Shown: one piece after another, positions 11,501-21,639 of the stretch | Layout of the letters: each line of letters starts with the position of its first letter | Numbering within the stretch: the stretch's first letter is position 1 | Source of the DNA: Topomyia yanbarensis | Taxonomy: Eukaryota; Arthropoda; Insecta; Diptera; Culicidae | DNA: 64,000 nt | Assembly (NCBI RefSeq): GCF_030247195.1 | Contig: NC_080671.1 | Span: 413,860,044 to 413,924,043 of the forward strand | Direction: 5' to 3' | Made by a program: the position numbers and the translations under genes | The notes under the pieces: generated by a model | Databases searched by the model: none | What the model was told of the DNA's origin: nothing | What the model saw: only the letters and a program-made list of their open reading frames with translations

Positions 11501-12268
11501 AATGATCCTGCTTCAGTTTACGTCGCAGAACTTGCTGCTATCCAGTATACCCTTGGGATCATTGATACTTTGCCCACCGATCATTACTTTATTGTCTCGG
11601 AGAGCCTCAGCTCAATCGAGGCTCTCCGTTCAATGAAACCTAGAAAGCACATTCCATATTTTCTGGGGAAAATCTGGGAGCGCCTGCGTGCTTTGTCTGT
11701 AAGATCGTACAAGATTACCTTAGTTTGGGTTCCCTCGCATTGCTCCATTTCAGGTAATGAAGAAGCGGACTCTTTAGCTAAGGCGGGCGCTTTACAAGGT
11801 GACATATATGAAAGACCAATTAGCTTCAGCGAATTTTTCAGTATCACTCATCAGAGAACCCTCGAAAGTTGGCAAACTTCATGGAGCAATGGTGAACTGG
11901 GAAGGTGGCTACATTCGATAATCCCTAAGGTATCGACGAAACCTTGGTTCAGAGGGATGGATGTGGGTCGGGATTTCATTCGCGTGATGTCTCGGCTCAT
12001 GTCCAATCACTACACGCTGGACGCACATCTCCGGCGTATTGGGCTCGTGGATAGCAGTATCTGCGCTTGTGGCAACGGTTATCACGAAATCGAACATGTT
12101 GTCTGGGCATGCGCCGAGTACTGTTCTGCCAGATCTCAACTATTCGATTCCCTTCGGGCCCGAGGAAGATCACCCAATGTCCCGGTTCGAGATGTACTAG
12201 CAAGCCGCGATATTCTCTACATGTCCCTTATATACACGTTCCTCAAAACCATCAATATCCAAATTTAA
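8582..12268 (+). CDS. LINE ORF2: APE endonuclease, reverse transcriptase, RNase H
   Basis: Polyprotein of about 1,228 residues that nicks target DNA, copies LINE RNA and degrades the RNA strand. I start it at ATG 8582, which overlaps the ORF1 stop by 8 nt; the frame is open slightly further upstream from a TTG. The endonuclease spans about residues 10-225: QWNCRS, E45 in CETWL, LGDFNSHG, SALDLSL, and D217-H218 in GSDHLPI. Reverse transcriptase spans about 430-720, with FLDIKGAFDSV, GLLQGSCLSP and LADD at 658-661. RNase H spans about 945-1070: D950 in TDGS, E983 in AELAAI, E1007 where Asp is usual, and D1063 in EEADSLAK. A C-terminal CXC...H...H...C cluster follows (CACGNGYHEIEHVVWAC). No stop or frameshift is visible. 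Confidence 0.93.
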   Translation: MANSSNEVKDLITVLQWNCRSIIPKIDSFKILLNNLKCDAFALCETWLTSEITLHFHDFNIIRLDREDSYGGVLLGIKKCYSFNRIDLPSTPGIEVVACQTRIKGKDLCIASTYIPPRASVSHRRLCDIAELLPAPRLVLGDFNSHGTAWGCLHDDNRSTLLHELCDNFNMTILNTGEMTRIPVPPARPSALDLSLCSTSLRLDCMWKVVSDPHGSDHLPIVINIANGSGPPNTINVSYDLTRNIDWKSYASAISEKVESTQELPPEEEYGFLAGLILDTAIQAQTKRVPDANSRGRPPNPWWDKECSDVYAEKAAAYKTFRDDGLPASYRQYAMAETRMKSLIKGKKCSYWRRFVDGLTRETSMSTLWSTARRLRNRNSTNESVEYSNRWIFDFAKKVCPDSAPAQKIYHAASPHNNANETPFSMVEFSLALLSCNNKAPGPDRIKFNLLKNLPDSAKRRLLNLFNKFLEDNIVPHDWRQVKVIAIQKPGKPASDHNSYRPIAMLSCIRKLFEKMILFRLDNWVEANGLLSDTQFGFRKGKGTNDCLALLSTEIQIAYASKEQMASVFLDIKGAFDSVSIKILSEKLHQHGLSPTLNNFLLNLLSEKHMRFSHGDLSTSRISYMGLLQGSCLSPLLYNFYVNDIDECLVNSCTLRQLADDGVVSITGPKAVDLQGPLQDTLDNLSAWALQLGIEFSTEKTELVVFSRKREPAQLQLQLMGQTIAQVSTFKYLGVWFDSKGTWGCHIRYLKQKCQQRINFLRTITGTWWGAHPGDLIRLYQTTILSVMEYGSFCFRSAANIHFIKLERIQYCCLRIALGCMRSTHTMSLEVLAGVLPLKNRFWELSYRLLIRCDILNPLVIANFERLVELNSQTRFMSLYFDYMAQNINPSSYYPNRVNLFHASDSTVFFDTSMKDEIRGIPDHIRPQVIPSIFHSKFREVDCNKMFYTDGSSLDGSTGFGIFNQNLTASFKLNDPASVYVAELAAIQYTLGIIDTLPTDHYFIVSESLSSIEALRSMKPRKHIPYFLGKIWERLRALSVRSYKITLVWVPSHCSISGNEEADSLAKAGALQGDIYERPISFSEFFSITHQRTLESWQTSWSNGELGRWLHSIIPKVSTKPWFRGMDVGRDFIRVMSRLMSNHYTLDAHLRRIGLVDSSICACGNGYHEIEHVVWACAEYCSARSQLFDSLRARGRSPNVPVRDVLASRDILYMSLIYTFLKTINIQI

Positions 12269-13264
12269 ATGCCCCTATCTTTTCTCTTATTATTCCCAGA
12301 AGTGCCCTCTTCCGCCTACCGTACCCCAACGATGGTTTGATACGACTCCAAGACGAGACAAAACATCTGTCGAATGAACCAACAACACGAGATCTACAGT
12401 ACAACATCACACACGCAGCGCGGTGTGTTCCCGATCCGTATCTGAGCCGTACTACGAAATCGTCTGGAGGAACCCCTGCCGGCTCGAGGAAAACCGCCCG
12501 GCGTCCCAATACTTGATACATCCGTTCGAATCTGTAATCCTGGTCGTTGATTCCTGATGCCGGAAACTGAAAATTTATATCCCCCCCCGTTCAGCCTTGT
12601 CCACCCTCTCTCCCATGTCTCTGATACACAGATGTATGACTTCACCCCTTCTCCCCTTGAATATCTTCCCAAAACTTATGTGCCCCCCTATCTTCTAGTG
12701 TTAGTTGATCAATCCGTTCGAATCTGTAATCCTGGCCGTTAATTCCTGATGCCGGAAACTGAAAGTTTATATCTCACCCCCCCCCCCCCCCCTTCAGCCT
12801 TGTCCGCTCTCCCTCCCATGTCTCTGATATACAGATGTATGACTTTACCCCCTTCTTCCCTTGAATATATTCCCAAAACTTATGTGCTTAGTTTTAGTTG
12901 ATCAATATTTAATCTCGTTAAGAAATGCCCAACAGTACCACTACTTTAAAATAGCCCTAATTAATTCCCCTTAATCTTGAACCACTCTTTCTAGTTATTT
13001 CTAGTTAATAAGCTTGTAAAATGTTCCGCTTAGTTAATAATTAATTTCTCCTACAATCTCCCTTCTAAAAATCATAAAGTGAATTACTATACAAAGAACA
13101 CACAAAATGACCCGTCCCCCAAATCTTACGAATATTATATTATACCCTCTTTTATATGTATAAGTTAGCTGTAAAGTTTTTTTTTTAGTTTCATTATATA
13201 AAACAAAATAATATTAAGCTAACGCATACGTGCCTTATCAAATAAACAAATTGAAAAAAAAAAT
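12269..13264 (+). other. LINE 3' UTR and tail
   Basis: Non-coding 1 kb after the ORF2 stop. It holds a two-copy 192-bp direct repeat (12521-12712 and 12713-12904), a run of 16 C at 12777-12792, AT-rich sequence, and a final run of 10 A (13254-13263). After that come TAA/TAAA repeats that may be tail or target duplication. Confidence 0.8.
12521..12904 (+). repeat. 192-bp tandem duplication in LINE 3' UTR (2 copies)
   Basis: The block starting TCCGTTCGAATCTGTAATCC recurs exactly 192 bp downstream. The two units then follow each other through GATGCCGGAAACTGAAA, CCCATGTCTCTGATA and CAAAACTTATGTG to GTTGATCAA. They differ by scattered substitutions and by C-run length (8 C versus 16 C), so the duplication predates this insertion or has since mutated. 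Confidence 0.88.
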
Positions 13265-13289
13265 AATAAATAAATAGCCAAATCATCAA

Positions 13290-14115
13290 GGCTAATCAAG
13301 TCTTTTTAAAATGAATGCAACATTACTTGAGTTTGAGGGTGCAGATCAATAATGACCAATCGAATTAGTGCCGTCTATGATAGTTCTTGATGCCCCCGGA
13401 TAACTTGCCGAACTCCTAAGTTAATGTTCTATCCATTTCTCAGCGAATTGTTTTCCGATTTTTACAAACTTTATTTAAAATGAAGTATATGACACTCCAT
13501 ATTGAATTTCATTCAGATCTGATGTTTTGTTCCAGAATTATAGGTTGGTTAGTACGGTCACATAGGATTTTCTCATATAAACCGTTACAATCGTGATACC
13601 CCAGAAATTAAAAATCCACTCAAATGGACATCAAATTACTTCGCTTCGAAGATCTAAGTTACTGATAGCCAATTAAAAATTGTTTGAAGTTATTATCCAG
13701 TATCGACAATTCCAGAAGTTCCGGAACTCGAGCATATTTCAGAATTAAAATCACATCGATTATTCGGTATTGACTGAATCGATTTTTGGCACACCAAGTA
13801 ACAAATGGAAGGCGTAGCATGCGGTTGGTTGCACTCTCCATCAATCCATCCTTCCCTTTCTCTTCCGAAGTCGCATTGGTCACATTGACCTCCATTAAAG
13901 GTTCAGGCAGCCCCGCATTTTTCAAAATTAACAAACTCACACCAGTTTCTCGAAGATGGTTGGACCGATTTTCAGTCTCAAATTAAGCGGATATTATCCC
14001 TAAAGGCTGCTATAAAATCTAGTACGTATCGGCTATATGGTTCCAGAGTTACAGATTGGATCGTCCGGTCACATATGAAATTCCCATATAAGCCAAAACA
14101 AAAAATTCTTTTTCA
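13290..14115 (+). repeat. Dispersed repeat family F2, partial copy
   Basis: Aligns by eye with 36320-37145. The order of phrases is the same: TGCAACATTACTTG, TTCTTGATGCCC, CTAAGTTAAT, CGACAATTCC/CGACAGTTCC, ATTAAAATCA, AACAAACTCACACCAG-like, and AAATTCCCATATAAGCC. Identity looks about 70-75 percent, so both copies are old. No boundary repeats or coding capacity were found. Confidence 0.75.
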
Positions 14116-15010
14116 AAGGGGTACCACATGAAATTTCAGAAATCGAAGTCGTATTTTACGTATTATCACATAATAACAACAATATCTTTGAAAAATGAAA
14201 ATACCCGAAAGAAGTTCCTTTTTTAGCGTTGACCTACTGGAGCTGTAGCGCTTGGTTCTCGGAAGAGCTCCCCATCAGAATCACCTTCTAAAATTGCAGA
14301 CGAAACGAAAAATTTCACCCACTAAAACACTATTTAAGGCCAACTGCAGTGGGCACTGATTCTGATTGTGATATTGAGTATACGGTTCAGATGTGCGGGC
14401 ATAAAGCCGTCATGATCGCATGGAAAGGCGCGTTTATTTATTCGCTCTTAAGACCGCGTTAATCAGATTATAAGTTCTATAGCGTTCACTAAATCATCGG
14501 GGCGTTTTTCTATTTATGAAAACTTGAACGTAGATGTGCGTGAATGATCGCAATTGCATGTTCGTCTTTGTGTAACATCGCGAAGGACTCGAGCATTTGT
14601 ATGTTAACATGTTCGATCGTGTGGGCGTTATAAATTCGATTGTATAACCGTGTGGTCATTTGCATATTCGCGTGTACTCTTAAATGATCACGCGAACCGT
14701 CAATCTGTTACTTAATTTCGCTGTACAGATCAAATACTACTACAATACTACTACTTCTCTGCAAGAGAGGCAATGTTTTGACATTTCTTTGCAAAATAAG
14801 TGAAGCCAACATAACCTGGCTCGACTAGTTGCCTAAATTGACAGCAAGCGCGCTTTAAGTAACGTTCACATTGCTATCAGTCAATGTTGTTGGATCGACT
14901 TGAAACTCGTCGAATGCAAACAAAGTTAATTTTGATGTGCTTAATTGATACTTAAGTGGTAAACTAGTTAGGATATGATGGAGAAACAGCGATGCAAGAA
15001 ATTACACAAT
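14116..15010. other. Unassigned sequence
   Basis: No frame longer than chance, no splice-flanked exon and no terminal repeats recognised. The part from 14380 to 14710 is richer in CG dinucleotides and TTCG/CGTG words than its surroundings, but its identity is unknown. Confidence 0.4.
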
Positions 15011-15011
15011 T

Positions 15012-15193
<182 letters not shown>

Positions 15194-15235
15194 TTATTTC
15201 TCATAAGTTGATTGTTCGAAAAAACTGAAATTGCT

Positions 15236-15715
15236 GCATACACACCTACCAAAGAAAATTCATCGACTGCACCAACACCACCTTCGACATCTACTGATAA
15301 ACCACAGACAGCCGGTCAAAAAATAAATACCGGAAAAAGAATATTCCACGGGATCCCCAGGCCAATAGTTAACACACCTAGGGAATAAATAAATAAGAAA
15401 GTAGACGCCAATTCCAGAGTTGCTCGAAAACACAAGAAGTACCAAATATCTAACAGCGAAAATCAAAGCTCTAGCGACAACGACGACATGGACGCAAACA
15501 CGAGCGAAGAAGATGCTAGACGGAATAATGAGAAAGTGGCAGAGGGTAAAACTGACCATTGCTTACCACCTAGAAAGAAAATTAGTACAAGAAGCGGAAA
15601 GCAGTGCGCCCAGAATAGACGGCAGCAATAATTTTTGATTTTCTTTTCAATTTATTTTATATTAGTTCCAAAAAAGGCGAATGACTCTTGTGATTAAAAC
15701 CTTAATAAATAGATG
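15236..15715 (+). pseudogene. Gag-like ORF1 C-terminus joined to 3' tail (ORF1-only element), copy 1
   Basis: The frame from about 15236 reads into a Thr/Pro-rich linker (TPTKENSSTAPTPPSTSTDK), passes one TAA near 15387, then an acidic-basic tail (SSSDNDDMDANTSEED, then PPRKKISTRSGKQ), and stops at about 15632. This composition is typical of the C-terminus of insect LINE gag-like ORF1 proteins. Only about 40 bp after the stop the element ends with GGCGAATGACTCTTGTG and a TAATAAATA tail. No endonuclease or reverse transcriptase lies between. The minus-strand copy at 25095-25965 has the same arrangement. 5' truncated beside the AT microsatellite. An alternative frame (15420-15638) is also open in both copies. 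Confidence 0.65.
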
Positions 15716-15989
15716 GACATTCCCGATTCCCATCCCCGACTGTGTTCGATTTCAAGTTCCAGAAAACCGATTGCCGTCGAAAAAAATTAGGGTCTAGAGT
15801 TTAGTTTATTGATTTAAAGAATGGTTGTATATACTTTCTATATAACAATGCAAAAATGTACCAGAAAGTAGATTCTTGTCGCAATATGTTTCTTTTTTTT
15901 AAACTTCAAGGTTTAATTGTACACAGATACAAGATCCAGAAGTGTGTTGCTCTCTTTCCCCTCCTTCTGTAACGAATTGATAGAAGCAT

Positions 15990-16140
15990 CCAACGGGGAA
16001 AACCGATCGGAAATGGTGAGTGAAGCTAAGCAATCATGTGAAAAAAATTCCCCCCAAAGGCGAGATTCGAACTCGCAACCTTTGAGACTCCGGTCCAATG
16101 CATTAACCCTTATGCTATCCCTGGGTATGGTGACATCCCA
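15990..16140 (-). mobile_element. tRNA-derived SINE, family B, copy 1
   Basis: On the minus strand a tRNA-like head has an A-box-like stretch (AGGGATAGCATAAGGG) and a perfect Pol III B box (GTTCGAATCTC). It continues into GGAATTTTTTTCACATGATTGCTT. The same order occurs at 26426-26590 and 38155-38312. The head does not fold into a complete functional tRNA, so this is read as a SINE. Confidence 0.78.
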
Positions 16141-16224
16141 CAAAAACATATGGTTATCCCACTGGCGACGGTGATCGTACCCTGCCTGCAAAGCGAGAAT
16201 CAACACACAACGGCCGCTGATCAC

Positions 16225-16412
16225 CCCAACACATTTTATCTATTTAATTTCCACGCTAGATACCAAGGCCCGGGTTTTTATTATCGTCTGATGTCTAGTT
16301 TTTAGTTCATTACACATCGTACTTCGGTGGGTGACAGAGCTAATGAAGACTGTCGATTTCTGGTCCCTTGTCCAGTGAACAGAGGTATGACGGGAGCGAA
16401 CCCAGGATACCA
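16225..16412 (-). repeat. SINE-B companion module
   Basis: On the minus strand this contains GGGTTCGCTCCCGTCA and GGGACCAGAAATCGACAG. The same module precedes the family-B head at 26335-26412. It carries a second B-box-like sequence, so the unit could be a dimeric SINE. An accidental neighbour at both sites is less likely. Confidence 0.55.
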
Positions 16413-16693
16413 CCAGTCCTAAATAAGGTATTGGCACTTAAGTCAAAATACCAAAAATTGAATTATTCACTTTATTGGACCATTAAATATTGACTGATAA
16501 TTTCCAGAGTGTCTTTTTTTATCCTTCAACCTTCCAAACATAATAGTGGTATTTTCAAACCATGTTGGATGTAGAATCTTCCAAACATAAATTTGCATTT
16601 CGACTTTGTCTCATCAGAATTCGACACGTAGTGGCAGGACTAAGCTAGCGCCTGACTGCCACTAGCTCCAACATCGAAAAACTCTATCTGTTT

Positions 16694-16701
16694 CTCAGCA
16701 G
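16694..16701. repeat. 8-bp target duplication CTCAGCAG, left
   Basis: Matches 17265-17272 exactly and flanks the hAT-like MITE. Confidence 0.85.
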
Positions 16702-17264
16702 CAAGGATGCAAAATGCCTACCTTTTCTGCGGCTGTAATTTTTCTGCCTACATTCTCATTTCTCTCTTTATGCTGCTGTCGTCCGCTAGTGCAGGACGTC
16801 CAGCGCTGTACGGCTGCCTGTGTGCAAAGCAGTAACATGACAAGAAACTACTGTCCCCAGTACAGCCATCAGACGCGAGCGGTACAGCTTCTCTTTCCTT
16901 ATTTTACATTTTTTAATATTTTCAATCTTTTTAATATTTTTATTCAAAAATGACTACAATGAATGCGGCTCACTTACGCCACGGCTGGCATTAACGCTTT
17001 CGTGTGCGGGCCTCTCCCTTTGACTATGCAGAGAAAAATGTACAAAGCGAGAGAACAAACTTTACTACGCCACACTCTCACCGAGCAGTCGGAGTACAGC
17101 AGCAAAACAAAAATGTATTCTACTGCTGTACGGGAAAATGTACTCGGTTAGGTTACCGTTCTGGCAAGAGCTGTAGTGATGCGTCGCTGTAGCGGGCTAT
17201 ACGGCTTGTGCAAATGTAAATATACCGAAAAAAATGTAGTTTATCGGTACCGTTGGCATCCCTG
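16702..17264. mobile_element. hAT-like MITE with perfect 8-bp target duplication
   Basis: Termini CARGGATGCMAA are inverted at the two ends. CTCAGCAG lies directly outside both (16694-16701 and 17265-17272). An 8-bp duplication and a CAGGGATGCC-type end are hallmarks of hAT elements. At 563 bp it is too short for a transposase, and the frames at 16714-16953 and 16963-17192 show no motif. Non-autonomous. Confidence 0.88.
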
Positions 17265-17280
17265 CTCAGCAGCCCTCTTT

Positions 17281-18150
17281 ATTTTCTTGCTGGACATCAC
17301 GCAAGACTAGGGTATTATTCAGAAACACAAAAAGTGTTTTCGTTTTTGGAGCTAACGTCAATTCGGCGCTAGTTTTGTTCTATCTCTAAGTTAGTGTCGG
17401 ATTCTGATAAGACAAAGACAAAACGCAAATTCCGTAACTAAATTACTTATAGGTTTTATGACCATAACGCGCAAATGTAATTTAAAATTATTTTCTCCTT
17501 TGTGGAGAGAAAAAAAAGTTTTTGTCTAAATTTTTCTCCACTAAGGAGAAATGTAGCATAGTCTAAAGATGTTTGCGGTATCTTACGAAAAGTTGACATA
17601 TTGATTTTTTTTACGTGGTTGCTTAAGACCCGATCAATCCACACACGTTGTGCATGTCCGGTACTTCACATTCCATTACAATCTACCAACTTTTCTTCAA
17701 TTGTAAGAAAATGTGGAGACGCAAGGTGTTTTACTCTTATATTTACACTATTAGTACAAGCACACGGAAGTGCCATAAAACTTTTCCATAGAACGACAAT
17801 AACGGAAAAATAATGCTACTGTACGGATTACAAATTAATCAACTAGTCAATAATTTTCTTTCTTTACGAGGCCCGTTTCGTGCTCCGACGGTTTGATCGC
17901 ACGATTATCCTGCTGAATCAGTATTACTCCAATTCCCATGCTTATTTCCTGATGCGTATTCAATTTTCAATAGAAGCGAACAAATTGCTTTAGGGTTACA
18001 CGCCCTCGAATGAATGTTCCTCGCTCAGACTGCGTTTACCGAAAAAGAAAAGCAGCTTCAGTAACCGAATCCACACCGCAAATCCTGAAACCTTTTAAAA
18101 AACCACACCAGATCGACTGCTTCGGCTGCCATTTTCATTCCCATCAGTGG
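17281..18150. other. Unassigned AT-rich sequence
   Basis: Short frames only. A small inverted stretch (TTTCTCCTTTGTGGAGAGAAAA and TTTCTCCACTAAGGAGAAA) occurs at 17486-17550. No gene or element recognised. Confidence 0.4.
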
Positions 18151-18980
18151 TTGTTAAGCCATAAACAGTATGGTATCACATTTAGAAGCTGATTGATTCA
18201 ACTCCCGCAGGTTTTCCACCGACAACGACCGACGTCGATGACGGTAACGTGACCCTGCCCAAGGCAGGCCAATGTAGGACGGAGCAATCGGAGAGAAAAA
18301 TGTAGGTAGGTATGCCAAAATTTCACTGCCACCTCCTCGTCTACTTCTAGGTCGCATCCTCCCATCACTACATCGAGCGGTTTGTGATTGGAAGCTTAAA
18401 GGCACACTTGTACTTGTAGCCCGCAGAAACCATACCAACGAACACATTCCAACGGAGGCAGGCGGCCGAAGGGACCGAGACTGAGCCGGTATTTATGCTC
18501 ACCCAGCACCATCAGATTTGTTTTATCGATTTGCGTGGCTGCCGCCGTCGTCGTTGCCCGCTGCTGTCGTGATAGCCGGCATCGCCGGCGTCTTGGTTGC
18601 GGCTCAGACCAAGTGTGCTGACTACCAACTAGTTCTCGGTTTCGCTCCGTAGATGGTGGTGAATTGATGATGGTGGGTAAGAGTATTATTGCTGCAACCA
18701 TAGCGGCGGGCAAGGCAGGGTGCAGGCCGGCAAGAATGTTGTCCTTGTTTATTTGGCGTACAAGTGCTTTCGCTTTTATGTTCAGCTGGGTTCAACCAGC
18801 ATGCCGGCATGCCATTTCAGCGGAGATAGGTTTTTTTCCTTTGCTAGGAAAACGATACTATCGGGAGTTGGTTGAATGTGGGGATTTTCGGTATTTATTC
18901 AACCATGCACGTTTCGGGATCGAAATCAATGAAACAGATGGCACGGTGCTGATACCAATTGGGCGACATTAGGAAATGTA
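18151..18980. other. GC-rich, trinucleotide-rich segment of unknown nature
   Basis: Clearly richer in GC than its surroundings, with GCCGCCGTCGTCG-like triplets and overlapping short frames on both strands (about 60-105 codons). None carries a domain, signal peptide or matching splice sites. Could be a gene's regulatory or untranslated region, or an old element. Confidence 0.35.
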
Positions 18981-19562
18981 TCCGTTTTCCGAAAGAGAGA
19001 AGCGTTTCTAATTTCACGATATAATCTAGAGGAGGACTATGAGCCTCCTATTTTATTCTTTACGATAATAGTTATGTGGAGTATTTTCTTCGTGTTTAGA
19101 AAATCGAGTTTAACCCAAATAACCACTTGGAAAGTTAATTATTATTATGAAATCAAAACTAGCGAAATCGTCTTAGAGCATCAGCGGCTGCTCGATAAGT
19201 GTGCCCTTTGATATATTTATAACATTTATAAATGTCAAAAACATACAATGTGTTACCATTGAGTCCTCCGTACGTTATTTACCATTGCGTGTAAAGATTT
19301 TTAACGTAGCGGTGAAGCATTTCCAGCGGTATCTAACAACGCCTGAAGATTATTCGAAGTGCTTCCTTGGTTGTCGCTTTCGTACATACTATCGTCGCTA
19401 CTGCTGTATCGAAGATCACAGTCGAAAATCATTATTCATGGAGATCAAAATATACCTGCAAGCAATCGAATACAAAACTTTACAGCATGAGCTTAAGCTT
19501 GTGCGACCACCCCTGGCTGCTACTCTGTTATCGATCTGGACTAGCTGAAGTTGCACAGGGAA

Positions 19563-19890
19563 TCAGTAGATAATTATGCCTGGGAGTAGCGAAACACCTT
19601 TGAATGTGCAACTCCTGGTAATCCTAAAGTGTGTATTGATCAATACCGGCGCCGGCCAGGCCCGAACGTAGATCGCGGAAGGAAAGGGGAGGGATGTTAG
19701 TCCGATACTTGCTTTTGTTAGAGGCCATTTATACTGCTGCACAATCCACAAGTATCACGGGAGGAGGAATTCGTTAGTAAGGAAGGCGTGACCTCAGAAA
19801 AATCTCAACGACCTCGACTGGAATTGAACCCAGGCCAACTGGAATGAGTAGCGGTCACGCTCACCACTCAACCACCGACGCCGTTACAAT
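19563..19890 (-). mobile_element. tRNA-derived SINE, family C, copy 1
   Basis: The minus-strand head runs GGCGTCGGTGGTTGAGTGG (A-box-like), then GCCTGGGTTCAATTCC (B box) at about 19825-19885. A body of about 230 bp with no tRNA similarity follows. The body recurs at 22745-22925 in the same orientation. Its tRNA head plus unrelated body resembles mosquito SINEs such as Feilai, but I cannot confirm the name. Confidence 0.75.
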
Positions 19891-20984
19891 CGTATACAAA
19901 ACTACATGTGTTTTTCTCGAAATCACGTCTTCGGTACCTAATTATTATTATTTCAAGAACCGTTCAAGTTCCCTTTAATTCATTGTTTAAAAGCTTGTTA
20001 TATTAACAAGTCTTTGGCCCATCCTTTTAGCGAAATTCGACTAGCTATTATTTTTAGGCATACAGAAATAAATTACTTAGCTTTATTCATGTTAGACTAG
20101 TTGACGAGGTGGAACCGTTACTAAAAGTGAGGTGATGCATTAATTGGAGCTTATTCTCAAACACACATACAGCTACACCACGTCCGTAATCTGATACTGG
20201 TCATGTTGAGCAGATTAGACCAGGCAGAAAACTTCATTGCAAAGAACAACGTGTAACACCAAGTCGGATAAGACAGCGTCAAAATCCAGCTCCCTGTTTA
20301 CATCGATACCGTTGAATCGAAGTACGTTCGCACAATCTAATACCGCGCAACAAATCAGACCTCATTAAAAATTCATATTGGAAAATGGAGAAGTGACACC
20401 CGTTACGAGCGATAATAACTTAGCATTCTCAACGGCGTTTGTGTGATTGGTATGTAGCTGACCAAACCTATCTTTAAGCAAATAATGCTGGGCCACTACT
20501 CTGGTAAGATTCCTACTTGCCAGTTCTGTAGCCAGATGGAAAACCAAGCGCCGAAGCCGAGAAGAAAAATCAACCTACTAGAATCAACACCAACAAATGC
20601 TATGCTTGACATATGCTGCAAGACACAATCAAAAGGCCACCCAATAATTGATGCATTTTGTATTTCAAAACCTATTGCCAGTTCCAACTGAGCGGAAAAA
20701 CGGTTGCACCCAGTACCTCCAAAGCAACAACCAGCGAACGTCGATAACGTGACGACAGATAGTATTGTCATAGAGTAATGACCAGTTGTTCGTCTTCTCG
20801 TATCCTGCTGGCACTGACAGCATATTCTGTCAATAGGCGTTGTCTTCTAAACAAAACACGGAAGAGTAGCGTAATAGTAATACGGAGGGGCGTTATGTCT
20901 CGGTAATTATCACAGTCGATAAGTCATGAAGCTATCCAGCCATACAATTTTTGCAACCATCATCATGATCAGATGGTTAATCTC

Positions 20985-21330
20985 TTATCGCGCTTTTTCT
21001 CAAAATACCAAATATCATTTTAGACTTCCTGTACATGTCAGCTCTGTAAACAATCTATACACTAAAGATGGTCGGGTTTCATTTTTTATCGAACACGAAC
21101 CTGACTCGATCTCGAGAGCTTGAAAATTGAATAATCCGAACCCGAACCGTACTCGAGATTATAAAAATTGAGAAAGCCGCAACCGACGCTAGCCCGAGAA
21201 TTTTTAATTTAAAAACCCGACCAGAATTTGAAAATGTTAGAAAAGAGGAGAAACCCGATCCGAACCCGAAATTGTTTTTTTTATAACTCTTGATAGAGTT
21301 GACCATCTTGAATGCTTTATACGTCAAAAG
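20985..21330. repeat. Degenerate CCCGAACCCGA-rich repeat
   Basis: Phrases such as GAACCCGAACC, AACCCGACC and GATCCGAACCCGAA recur through about 250 bp. Ends near 21065 and 21305 contain AAGATGGTC in opposite orientation. It could be an old hAT-type MITE, but no target duplication is visible. Confidence 0.4.
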
Positions 21331-21639
21331 AATCGGATATTCTTCTAGTTTCTACTAATGGAGACTGGACCAGCATGATCCAAAAACATAGCAGTTAATT
21401 CGGATTGCGTTGGGGTAAGTCGGTTTTGCCATTTGGGGTTCCTTAATAATAAAATAGAAAATTTCTATGAGACCAACCGTGAATTGTTTTAAAACTTGTA
21501 GTATTTATTACATGACATCATAATAAAGTAATTTGAGATTTGACTAATCTTCCCCTGATCATAAAAGGCCAGTAATGAATGCTCATTGGATCCATTGAAA
21601 AACTGACACCAAGAACCCCAACCATTTTCAAACTACGAA

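Larger units (their letters stand above)
6964..13264 (+). mobile_element. Nearly full-length I-superfamily LINE (I/LOA-like)
   Basis: A 6.3-kb non-LTR retrotransposon with a 5' UTR (6964-7267), ORF1 (7268-8589, one frameshift), ORF2 (8582-12268), a 3' UTR with a 192-bp tandem duplication, and an A-run then TAA/TAAA tail. An RNase H domain in ORF2 and three CCHC knuckles in ORF1 place it in the I superfamily (I, LOA, Loner and relatives), not Jockey or RTE. It begins at CATTCG directly after the AAAT tail of the Jockey remnant. AATAAATAAATA occurs on both sides (6952-6963 and 13265-13276), which fits a target duplication but is low-complexity. Intact ORF2 suggests recent insertion. Confidence 0.9.

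Noticed and set aside
12067..12672. 149-, 92- and 89-codon frames over the ORF2 end and 3' UTR
   Set aside because: Overlap ORF2 and non-coding UTR, and carry no domain.
18154..18972. Overlapping frames of 60-105 codons in GC-rich segment
   Set aside because: Overlap on both strands, low complexity, no splice or domain support.
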